Assembly (NCBI GenBank): GCA_028456385.1
Contig: JALNQF010000083.1
Coordinates: 62,001-126,000, forward strand
DNA: 64,000 bases
Direction of reading: 5' to 3'
Source of the DNA: Ophiosphaerella korrae
Lineage: Eukaryota > Ascomycota > Dothideomycetes > Pleosporales > Phaeosphaeriaceae
Shown: piece after piece, positions 35,405-44,571 of the stretch
How the letters are laid out: every line of letters starts with the position of its first letter
How positions within the stretch are numbered: the stretch's first letter is position 1
The notes under the pieces: generated by a model
Database searches by the model: none
What the model saw: only the letters and a program-made list of their open reading frames with translations
What the model was told of the DNA's origin: nothing
Made by a program: the position numbers and the translations under genes

Positions 35405-36295
35405 GTGCCGAAAAGCGCCATTGAGCACGATATACGCTACTTCTTGGAGCACGAGCTTGGCGCTATACGACAGGCGCGATCGTTGTCTCCAGACTAGCCG
35501 ACCAAAGAGCAGGACAAGCGCTAGTCAAGTTGGCTGTACCGCTGCTCATCTTCGCTGCAACAGTATGCCGATATGTAGGCACCAAGGGAGAGGATCCAGA
35601 GAAATACCTTAATAGAGTCTTGCAGTACCAGAAGGTCACATTCTCGCAACTCGATTAAATGTACCTGCCAGTGCTAGATCAGCTACTAGCGGAGCAGGAA
35701 GAGGACGACCGAGAATTGTAGCTTGACGACTTTCAAGATCTAGTCGGCAGCATTGTTGTGCTCGAGAGTCCCTTGTCAGAATGAATTATCGCTTTCGTCC
35801 CTACTACAGATTCCAAAGAGGCAGATTAAGTACCAGCTAGACGCTTTGCACTCTGTGCTTAGCATCCCTGGCAGAAGCCCCTCTCCAGATCTACTCGTCA
35901 GCACTTTTGTTCGCACCAGAGACAAGCATTGTACAGAATATATTTGTCAATCAGGTCCCACAGACAGTGAAGGTGTTGTTGGGCAGAGAACAAAACTGGG
36001 ATGCATGTCGCAGCGTGCTAGAGGGTCATTCAAGAGAGGTCAGCGCGGTAGTGTTCTCGCCAGACGGACAGCTAGTCGCCTCAGCATCCTGCGACAGGAC
36101 AGTGCGGGTGTAGGAGACAGCGACAGGACAGTGTCGCAGCGTACTGGAAGGTCAGCCTTCATATACCTCTGCCATCTCTTTCTCGCCAGACAACCGGACA
36201 TTTCACACTAATTATGGCGGCATCCCCCTGCCTTCGCCTCCAATCGCACCGTCACCTACCAACCTAGTTAAGCAACCCTATCGGATAATAGTAGG
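35405..36295 (+). pseudogene. Decayed NACHT-WD40 (HET-E/NWD-type) gene remnant
   Basis: Translated pieces match successive parts of fungal NACHT-WD40 receptors but are broken by stops, frameshifts and a deletion. First comes AIEHDIRYFLEHELGAIRQ and VKLAVPLLIFAATVCRYVG (NACHT helical part), then FQDLVGSIVVLESPLS and SLLQIPKRQIKYQLDALHSV. After a large gap comes LLFAPETSIVQNIFV, a WD40 repeat WDACRSVLEGHSREVSAVVF followed by SPDGQLVASASCDRTVRV, and the C-terminal tail with GIPLP. At least three in-frame TAG codons sit where the family has Trp (for example VRV-stop-ETATGQC near 36113), as expected from G-to-A changes of TGG. It is clearly non-functional. Intact members act in heterokaryon incompatibility or innate-type recognition. 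Confidence 0.85.
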
Positions 36296-36780
36296 ACAAA
36301 GATCGTAATGAGTTGACTCGCTATCGCTTCATAAGATATTCTCGACCATGCTGCTTCAGCGATGCGATAGAACTGCAGGTGTTGCAGAATGGGAGGCAGG
36401 ACCGTAGGACGATCTATGGGAGCCGGCTTGCGAAGTAGGGGTCGCCTAGGTACGTTAGTACCAAGTGCTCTCGGCGCAGCGACGCTACGTTTACAAAAGC
36501 GTACTGTATCACAGGTGAAGATGTTACAATTACGCTGACGACTATGCTGTGAACTATTCCGGAAGGAGGTTAGACGTTAGAATTATGCTTGCCAACGGTC
36601 AGTTACCTGAGCCGCTCCATCAATGATGGTGGTGTTTCGGAACTCGGAACGTGCCCCAAAATTATTCCACGCAACCACACTTCACCACCCCTTTCACGCT
36701 CGACTCCAACCCTATCGCTGAAACACTTTATCGCGCCATACAATGCTGCGCCGGTATACAGGCACCCTGCCCCCCCCGAG
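36296..36780. other. Intergenic, degraded sequence before the phosphoesterase gene
   Basis: Continuation of the decayed region without recognisable protein similarity, then the promoter of the gene at 36781. An open frame from 36589 runs into that gene but its extra residues look like leader sequence. Confidence 0.35.
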
Positions 36781-38599
36781 ATGACACGGTACGACGACTA
36801 CGGCATCCCCGTCGGCGCATACCGGGAGCCCGAATCGCTCGCCCACCAAGCGTGGCGCGTTGCGCGTGCTTTCTACCTCTACCGCGTCCGACGCCTAGCT
36901 GGCCGCGTTGCCTCCAGCCAGGACTGGAGTGTGCGCCACGTGTTTTCGCTGGTTAATGTGTTGGTGGCTGTGTGGTGGGTGGTGCTGTACTGGGGCGAGC
37001 GGGGGACGTTTGATGCGGCGCTGGCCAGGTGTCGGTGGGAGGGCTGGGAGGATTGGGCATGTCTCCATTTTTCAATTGAGGATGAGGGCTAATGCGCCAT
37101 AGGAAGCTGGGGCTAATCCACATCACATTGTCATGGTGGCGGACCCGCAGCTCATCGATCCGCATACATATCCTGGCCGCCCGTGGCCGCTTAATCCACT
37201 GGCGTACAAGTACACCGACTTATATCTGCGACGCACGTATTCGCGGATCCAGACGGTCTTGTATCCGGACACGGTCTTCTTTCTCGGTGACCTATTTGAC
37301 GGTGGGCGCGAGTGGTCGACACGGACGACTGAATCGCCCTTGGAGCAATTCCACAAGTACGGCGATAGCTTCTGGATGAAAGAGTACAAGCGCTTTGGCG
37401 ACATTTTCTTCCGCCACTGGGGCGATGGAGGCCTCAAGCCGCGCCCTGGCCAGCCCGGCCGTAAACTCATCAGCAGTCTGCCAGGGAACCACGACCTAGG
37501 CTTCGCAGACGGCGTCCAGGTTGGCGTGCGCAACCGCTTCAACGCATACTTTGGCGAAAGTAATCGCATCGATATCATCGCCAACCACACCTTCGTCTCC
37601 ATCGACGCTCTCTCCCTCAGTGCCCTCGACAAAGACGCCGAGGCTCACGCCCAAATGGAACCCCTCTACCGCCCCACCCTAGATTTCCTCGACACAGCAA
37701 AAGACCATACATCCCGCCTCACAGCCCGCTTCCTCCGCGCCCAGTCCGGCCTCCCGCCCAACCCCTTATACCCCCACAACACCACCTCCCCATCTGCCCC
37801 CCTCCCCCGCGACAACGCCCAACCACACCCCCTCCCCGCCATCCTCCTCTCCCACATCCCCCTCTACCGCGCCCCCAACACCCCTTGCGGCCCGTTCCGC
37901 GAAAAACCCCCAGGCATCCCCATTGCCGCAGGCTACCAGTACCAAAACGTCCTCTCCCCAGACATTTCCCACCGCCTCATCTCCACCCTTGCCCCCCGCT
38001 ACGCCTTCTCCGGCGACGACCACGATTACTGCGATGTCACGCATGCGGGCGGCGTGCGCGAGGTCACGGTCAAGAGCACCAGTTGGGCAATGGGAGTCAG
38101 GAGGCCCGGCGTTGTATTGGTTAGTGCGTGGAATCCGGTTGATGGGGAGGGGAAGAGGAAGGGGAAGGAAGGGGAGAGGGAAACAGTCAAGATCCAGCTG
38201 TGCCTGTTTCCCGATCAAATTGGCACCTTTGTGCGGTACGCCGTCTTATTCGGCGCCACGCTTGTTGTGCTGGGGATAGGGGCGGCGGCAAGGGCTGGGC
38301 AGAGCGGGGTTGCAGATGGGAACGAACATGGAGACGGAGAGCGTGGGTATGTCCTGCCGACGCACCTTTCGCCCGTCAAGGAAGAAGTCTCGACGTCGGC
38401 GCATAGTTATGCGCCCGCGGTGCCGCGCAGAGTACCGCTTGTCCAGCACGCGCGGTCCGCGCCGGTCAAGATCTACGGGATGCGCGCGAAACCGCGGAAG
38501 CGCGAGACGTGGGTGCGCCGGTTTGTGTCTGGCGTGCGGTGGGTGGTTGTTTGGGGCGGGGCGTGGTATCTGGTTTTGGTGTGGCGGGACAGCGCGTAG
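36781..38599 (+). CDS. Cdc1/Ted1-type membrane metallophosphoesterase
   Basis: Exons 36781-37056 and 37103-38599 give 590 residues. A transmembrane helix lies near residues 59-78 (VFSLVNVLVAVWWVVLYWG). The calcineurin-like phosphoesterase core follows: VMVADPQLIDPHTYPGRPW, FFLGDLFDGGREW, SLPGNHDLG, ILLSHIPLYR and FSGDDHDYC, which supply the usual Asp/His/Asn two-metal site. Two further membrane helices lie near the C-terminus (VRYAVLFGATLVVLGIG and WVVVWGGAWYLVLVW). Yeast Cdc1 and Ted1 remodel ethanolamine phosphate on GPI anchors in the ER; that role is inferred here. The intron has a GC donor (GCATGT), and the neighbouring GT would lead to an in-frame TAG. I start at the ATG at 36781 (MTRYDDYGIPVG). 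Confidence 0.9.
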
Positions 38600-38697
38600 C
38601 TACTGCATAAAGTATGATTTGTAACTGATGATTCATTTCTACTACGTCCTCCTCCACGTTAACTTGGTTGTTAACCTTCTCACGTGTTCTGTGATCA
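38600..38697. terminator. 98-bp tail-to-tail gap
   Basis: The only DNA between the stop codons of the phosphoesterase (+) and alanyl-tRNA synthetase (-) genes, so both 3' UTRs and poly(A) sites must lie here or overlap the opposite gene. No specific poly(A) signal can be claimed. Confidence 0.4.
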
Positions 38698-41370
38698 TCA
38701 GATGGTAAACCCTTCAATCCACTTCCTCGCCTCTTCCACCCCGTCGTCTACCCGCTCTACATTGACCCCCTGGCCCACCGCCGTCTGCGCTCCGGGCTTA
38801 CCACCCGCTTTCCCACCGATAATGGGCGTAATGGCGGCAGCCCATTTGGGGCCGTCGGCGCCAGCGGCGAGGTAGGGCTGTAGTCGTTAGCATCATGTCA
38901 AACCATATCCTAACTCGAGATGGGGGGAAAAGGGAAAAGGGAAAAGGGAAAAGGGAAAAGGGAAAAGGGAAAAGGGGAAAGGGGAGTTAACATACCTCGC
39001 CGACATAACACCCATGCACAACCTTCCCTCCACCCGCAGCAAACAAATACACTGCGCGCCCGCGCCACGCACTCTTCGGCGCACTCACAGCCTTGACCAC
39101 ATCGCTGATGGCCTTGCCGACGGAGTCGGACCAGTCCAACTTGCGCACCACGACCTTATCTCCCGCCTCAAACGCGGCAACAACGGCGTCGAGCACGGCC
39201 TTTGACTCGGCTTTCGCCAGCGCTTTGGTGCGATCCAGCTCTAATTTCTGGATAGCCGCGAAGCGCGCGCGGAGTGAGGATTTGGTCAGTGTGGAGATGG
39301 AGAGGTGCGCGAGGTCGACCTGTATCTTCTTGGCCTCTGCGTCGCTCGGCGCTTTGGCATATGCTTCAAGCCGTTGTTCGAATTCTGCCGCAACACGCTG
39401 CGCGGTGTACGCTTCTTGCCCGGTCACCGCGACGATGCGGCGGATGCCCTTTGCGATGCCTGATTCTTCCAGGACAACGAGGGCTTTGATGTCGCCTGTG
39501 CTCGCGACATGCGTGCCACCGCAGAACTCGATGGAGAGGGCGGCCCATGCGGGATTGGACGGGTTGGCGAGGAGGTCGTCGACTGGCGCGCCAACGGAGA
39601 CGACGCGGACGGGATCTGGGTATGTTTCGCCGAAGACGGCGCGGACGCCGGTGATGGATTTGGCTATCGCGAGGGGGACGTCTTGTGCGTATACACGCGA
39701 GTTCTGTTGTATATAGGTTGCGGAGATGGACTCGACTTTGGTGAGCTCAGCGTCTGTTAGACCGGCCTTGTGGGAGAAGTCGAAGCGCAGTTTTTCGGGG
39801 GCGACGAGCGAGCCTTTTTGGTCGACATCGTTGCCGAGGACGTCTCTGAGCGCGAAGTTAAGGACGTGGGTGCCCGTGTGGTTGTTGCGGATGGGGTGCC
39901 GGCGGAGCTCGTCGAACTCAGCGATGACGGTGCTACCGATCTGGAGTGTGCCGTATTTGAGGTAGCCTGTGTGCAGCACGTAGCCGGCGTAGACCTGGAC
40001 GTTTTCCACGCTGATTTCAGCCTCGCCATCGACTAGTAGACGTCCGGTGTCGTACTCCTGGCCACCTTGTTCGGCGTAAAAGTTGGTCTTGTCGAGGAGC
40101 ACGCCGAACTGCTCGCCCTGCGGCACCTCATCCGTGCTCTTCAAGAACTTTTTGTCGTGGTATATCGCCTTGATGGTTGCGGTGATGTTCTCCCAGCCAT
40201 ATTTTGCAGAGTCGTCTGTCTTGGGCACGTCAGGCATCGTCTCCAGCGCACCCAGATCATGCACGTCAAACTTGACAATCACTCCAGCAGCCGCCTTATT
40301 TCCCTTGCTAGCCTCGCGAGCCCTCTCCTGCGCCTCCTCAACCTCCTTGTCGTTGATATTCAGCCCCTCTTCCTCAGCCATGAGCTTGGTAAGATCAACC
40401 GGGAAGCCATAAGTATCGTACAACCGCCACACATCATCACCCGACAAATCATTCGACCCAGTTTTCTTCGCCTTGGCCACATACTTCTTGAAAATAGACT
40501 CACCCCGATCTAAAGACTTGGCAAACGCCTTCTCCTCCTCGTCCAGAATCTCGATAATGTCCTGCTGCTTCTTCCTGATTTCCGGGAACATGTCGCCCAT
40601 CTGGTTGACGAGCGTGGGTATAATTTTGGAGAAGAAATTGCCAATCTCGACATGGAAGTAGTTGCGGGCGTAGCGGGCGCCTCGCCTCAGCACGCGGCGG
40701 ACGACATAGCCGCGACCAACGTTGTTGGGCACGCCGCCATCGGCAATGGCGAAGCTCATCATGCGGGTGTGGTCGGCGATGACTCGATACGCCGTGTCGA
40801 TTCCGTCTGGATCCTCCTTGCCAAACTTGCCATTGTATGGCCGCGCGCCGGTGACCTCCTGTATGCGGTCAAACAGCGGGGTGAAGACGTCGGTGTCGTA
40901 GTTGGACTTCTTGTTCTGCAGCAAGCAAACCAACCGTTCAAAGCCCATGCCCGTGTCGATATTCTTGTTGGGCAGCGGCCGCAGCGACCGGTCGGGCTCG
41001 CGGTTATACGCCATGAAGACATTGTTCCAGATCTCAATCACCTCCGGGTCGTCCTTGTTGACGAGCTCAGCCGCATTCCTGTACTGGCCGCCCTCTGGCT
41101 CCCTGAGATCGTAGTGCACCTCCGAACACGGCCCGCAAGGCCCCTGGTCGCCCATCTCCCAAAAATTGTCTTTCATGTCGCCGGGTAGGATGTGGTCCTC
41201 GGGCACGCCAGCCTTCTCCCACAGCTCTTTGGCCTCAAGATCGGCGTCCAGCCCGTCCGCGCCCTCAAAGTACGTGACATACAGCCTATTCGCGTCAATG
41301 CCATACACCTTGGTCAGCAGCTCCCAGGTAAAGCCGATGGCCTCTTCCTTGAAGTAGTCGCCGAAGCTCC

Positions 41371-41401
<31 letters not shown>

Positions 41402-41899
41402 GTAGCTGTCCTTGCCCACGTCGTCGAGGTCATTGTGCTTGCCACCGGCGCGAATGCACTTCTGCGAGTTGGCGGCGCGCTTGAGGGCGGCGAAGCCGGA
41501 GCCGGGCTCGATGGTGCCCTGGAAGATGGCCTTGTACTGGTTCATGCCGGCATTGGTGAAGAGCAGCGTTGGGTCGTTGAGCGGCACGACCGACGACGAG
41601 GGCACGAAGGTGTGGCCATGTCTGCTGAAGAAGTCGAGGAAGGTCTGGCGCACGCGGACCGCGCCCCATTGCAGGCCGGTGTCGGCCATGTGTGCGGCCT
41701 GCGCGTGCAGCGGGGGTGAAGGTGAAGGCGAAGGTGAAGGTAGAGATGTAGACGCAGAGTGGGCGTGGTGGTGGCGCAGGAATGAGCTGGTAGGCGCAAG
41801 CAGCAGGCTACTATAAAGGCGTCGTCCGCCTCCAGCAGGCCTCAGGCACGGGTGACTCAGAGGGGCGCCGATAGCAGCTACACAGCGCGTCGGAAACAT
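38698..41899 (-). CDS. ALA1: Alanyl-tRNA synthetase, probably dual targeted (mitochondrial and cytosolic)
   Basis: Exons (minus strand) 41899-38996 and 38877-38698 give 1027 residues. It charges tRNA-Ala. The class II catalytic core shows [15 protein letters not shown] (motif 1 region), [30 protein letters not shown] and [13 protein letters not shown] (motif 3 region). The editing domain has the zinc-binding [15 protein letters not shown] (HxxxH) and [14 protein letters not shown] (CxxxH). The C-Ala domain ends with a glycine-rich [17 protein letters not shown] in the last exon. The first 70 residues are Arg/Ser/Ala-rich without acidic residues, like a mitochondrial leader. A second in-frame ATG (41689, [20 protein letters not shown]) begins at the normal cytosolic N-terminus, so two products from one gene are likely. 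The only intron (38878-38995) carries a heptamer repeat. Confidence 0.96.
38925..38973. repeat. Seven tandem GGGAAAA heptamers inside an ALA1 intron
   Basis: On the plus strand GGGAAAA repeats seven times, followed by an imperfect GGGGAAA unit. On the transcribed strand it is a CCCTTTT pyrimidine tract between donor and branch site. It roughly doubles the intron (118 nt) compared with neighbours. Confidence 0.9.
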
Positions 41900-42096
41900 T
41901 CAAAGTGGGATGAAGCCAGGGCGGGGGTCGGCCTCGTCCAACGAAACGCCGACCGTCCCGCCCCATGCTTCTGGAAGCTTCACGTAGCTGCGCCAACCCG
42001 ATATAAACAAAGGCCCCCCCCCCCCCGCCCACCCGCACCACGCCCACGCCCACACCCACACCCACACCCACCACAACTCCCGCAAAGCTGTCATGG
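41900..42096. promoter_or_regulatory. 197-bp bidirectional promoter with C-run and CCCACA array
   Basis: It lies between the start codons of ALA1 (-) and the 196-aa gene (+). ATATAAA at 42001-42007 is TATA-like for the plus gene. A run of 13 C (42014-42026) is followed by a CCCAC(A/G)-rich array to about 42073. The region is shared by both genes, so it probably acts in both directions. Confidence 0.55.
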
Positions 42097-42745
42097 ATGG
42101 CGCACATCCCCGAGCCACAAGCTCCCCACGGCACAAAGCGGCCCGCGGCCCCCGCGCCCGACAATGACCAGCGCCTCAGCAAGCGCTTCGACCTGTTGAA
42201 TTTGGGTATGGCCTTCCTCTCTGTGCCGGCCTGCCTTTCACCGCCTAACACGCCATGCCACAGACAACCACAGCGGCACGCGTCTCTACATCCCCGTCCC
42301 CGGCCATGGCCAACACGCCTCCTACCAACACCCGCAACACGCCCCGCACCCGCTGGCCACCACTTTCCCCATCGCCCACAAGCCCAGACGCACCCCGCGC
42401 CCAACCGACGCCATGGCCGTCGAAGACACGCCGCACAGAATCTACATCGCCGACCTGGCCGCCGAGCTATCCGACGTGTCAGACGAAGAGAACCCCGTGT
42501 TCCTGCCGGACATTGAGAAGCACCTTGCGCGCATCCCCAAACACGTGCTTGTCCCCGAGCTCAAGGCGACGCGCGAGAATGCGCTGGTGGTGTACGGCGT
42601 GCCGGCGAGTTTGAGCGTGCCAGAGGAGCGCGACGGCGTGCGGCGTGCAATTGCAGACGCGCGCCGACGGGTGCGCGAACAGCGGCGGGAGACGGAGAGG
42701 GAGAAGGGCAATAGAAGCAGTCCTGAGGCCATGGACCTCGACTGA
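42097..42745 (+). CDS. Conserved fungal protein of unknown function, 196 aa
   Basis: Exons 42097-42205 and 42264-42745 give 196 residues. I do not recognise a named domain. Visible parts are a basic KR-containing N-terminus (KRPAAPAPD, SKRFDLLNLD), a Pro/His/Gln-rich middle (HGQHASYQHPQHAPHPL), a compact block RIYIADLAAELSDVSDEENP followed by VFLPDIEKHLARIPKHVL that looks conserved and folded, and a C-terminal charged helix rich in R and E ending EAMDLD. The pattern suggests a nuclear or cytosolic regulatory protein, but this is only inference. The ATG at 42097 is in frame with exon 2; a second ATG at 42093 is not. Read without splicing, only the C-terminal 110 residues would be found. Confidence 0.75.
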
Positions 42746-42889
42746 AAAAAAGGAAAAGGAAAAGGAAAATAAAAAAATAAAAAAAAGTTACTGAAAACTG
42801 CTTTGGTTGGCGATATAAAATGGAATGATGCATCTTCGCTTCGTGTGGTTCGATTATATAAAGTACATTGATTGCATGTTCCAGACACG

Positions 42890-43606
42890 CTACCGTCTAA
42901 ACCGCTCTGCAAACCCGCTCAACGCCGCCTTCGCCTTGGCCTGTGGCGGCCTTGGTGGTAGCTGCGCTGGAATCTGCCCCTGCTCTACGTCGTTCGAACT
43001 GCTCCCAACCACACCACTCTGCTGCTGGCCCTGCGGCACGCCATACTGCGGCATCTCCATGTTACCCTGGTTGGGACTCGCCTTGGTCGCGCCGGGCGGC
43101 GCAAAGTACTGCGGCGGCGCATCGTTGTTGTTATACAGGGGCGGGGGCTCCGCGTAAGGGCCGGGACGCTGCGTGTAGGGCTGTTGGTTCGGGTTGTACG
43201 GTTGCGGTTGCGCATAGAAGGTGAAGTGGTTTTGAGGCACTTGGCCGTGGCGCTTCCGTTCGGAGTAGGAGATGAGGAACTGGGCGCCGTTAGCAGTAGA
43301 ACACTTGTGTTTCGTTGAGATATGGCTGGGCACGTACGCGGTGGTATCCAAGCAGCGGCAGGCCCTTTTTTAACCGTTGCTTTGCGTGGATGTACCCGCC
43401 GACGAACCACGCCATGAAGACGAAGAAAATAGACCCCAGTATGATCCATTTGATTATTATGCCTTTCTGTGAACTTGTCAGTGTGGGCCGGTGAGTGAGT
43501 GAGTGAGTGTTCGTCATCATACGTCTGTGTACCAGAAACCCCCATCAGTCCTGTAGCACTCGACCACGCCGTTCGAGTACTCGACACACTCCCTATCCAA
43601 AGCCAT
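42890..43606 (-). CDS. RCR-like small single-pass membrane protein
   Basis: Exons (minus strand) 43606-43523, 43466-43338 and 43279-42890 give 200 residues. The short lumenal or extracellular N-terminus has two cysteines (CVEYSNGVVEC). One transmembrane helix lies near residues 34-53 (WIILGSIFFVFMAWFVGGYI). It is followed by a basic juxtamembrane segment HAKQRLKKGLPLLGYHRFL and a cytosolic tail rich in Pro, Gln and Tyr (PQPYNPNQQPYTQRPGPY, PPPLYNNN). This layout fits the fungal RCR/Ssh5-type family, whose PY-like motifs recruit Rsp5-type ubiquitin ligases; here PPPLY is a PPxY motif. Both introns have good sites; intron 1 contains an ACTC repeat. Function in trafficking is inferred. Confidence 0.8.
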
Positions 43607-44571
43607 GATTAAAAGTATACGATATATTGTGCAAAGTCGCTGATATTCAGGGCCAAGAAAACCGAGGGGTAGGATGCAGATGTATCCAGATTCGAGAGCG
43701 AAGCCAGGGAGTAAAACTACGTTTGGTGCTGCAAGGACGTGGCTGTGTCGTTCGGCGATCAAGCACCCGAATCAGAGGCGTGTCGCAGTCTGGGGCGCTT
43801 TCCAACGCAGCCTGTTTCGTTGGTGTCAAGATAAAGGCGCGTGTTTCAGGATGATGACGGCAAGGCAGGGGACTGGCCAGTTCAACCACCGGCGTCAAGC
43901 TGCTGCTAATTCGAGACTGGAGATGTAAAATGTGTTTGAGAATATGAGAAGGAAATACAGATAGTAGACAGACGGATAATAATAAAGAAACAAAGAAAGG
44001 AGCGAGGGCGGAAAAGGAGGATGATGTGGCTGGTGAGGCTTGGAGGAGGTCGGCGTAGTCATATGCAAGGGACCACGCGTCTTCAGCATCTCGCTCGTGC
44101 CCGTGCATGGCTAGGGCCTCGCATGTCGCCCTGCATTCCTCGACCTGTCCTCGGGTCGCCAGCCACAAGTCGTGTGGCGTTGCGGGTCGAGACATTTTAC
44201 CACGTCCCTCACTGAGCATCAGTGCGTGCGATATTTATCAACCGTCTCATTCCTGCCGCGCGTGCGCGTATGCTATACAATGGAAGCTCCACACTAGCCA
44301 TCCCTCGAGAATATGAAAGTACAAGCTCAGAAATCGCCGTGGTATACCACCAAACTCCTCATCCACAACGACTATTATATGCGATGTTTCCATACCTCCA
44401 ATACGCGTCATCGGACTCCCCATCGTAGTTGTTTCGCAGTGACTTCGCCGTTGAGCCGCTCAATGCTAAATTTCCCCGAGGTTACGCAACTCCGATCCAA
44501 TATGCCCGAGCTTTAAACTTTGAACAAAATTGATTTTTTTTTTTCAAAACAGAACAAGAAACAACGCATAT
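43607..44571. other. Intergenic region between RCR-like and SNT2 genes
   Basis: About 965 bases on the 5' side of the RCR-like gene and the 3' side of SNT2. A 190-codon minus-strand frame (44219-43647) crosses it, but its composition is low-complexity and it shows no known motif. Probably promoter plus 3' UTR. Confidence 0.4.

Noticed and set aside
43647..44219. A 190-codon minus-strand frame upstream of the RCR-like gene
   Set aside because: The composition becomes Ser/Leu-rich and low-complexity after residue 60, there is no known motif, and it occupies the likely RCR-like promoter.
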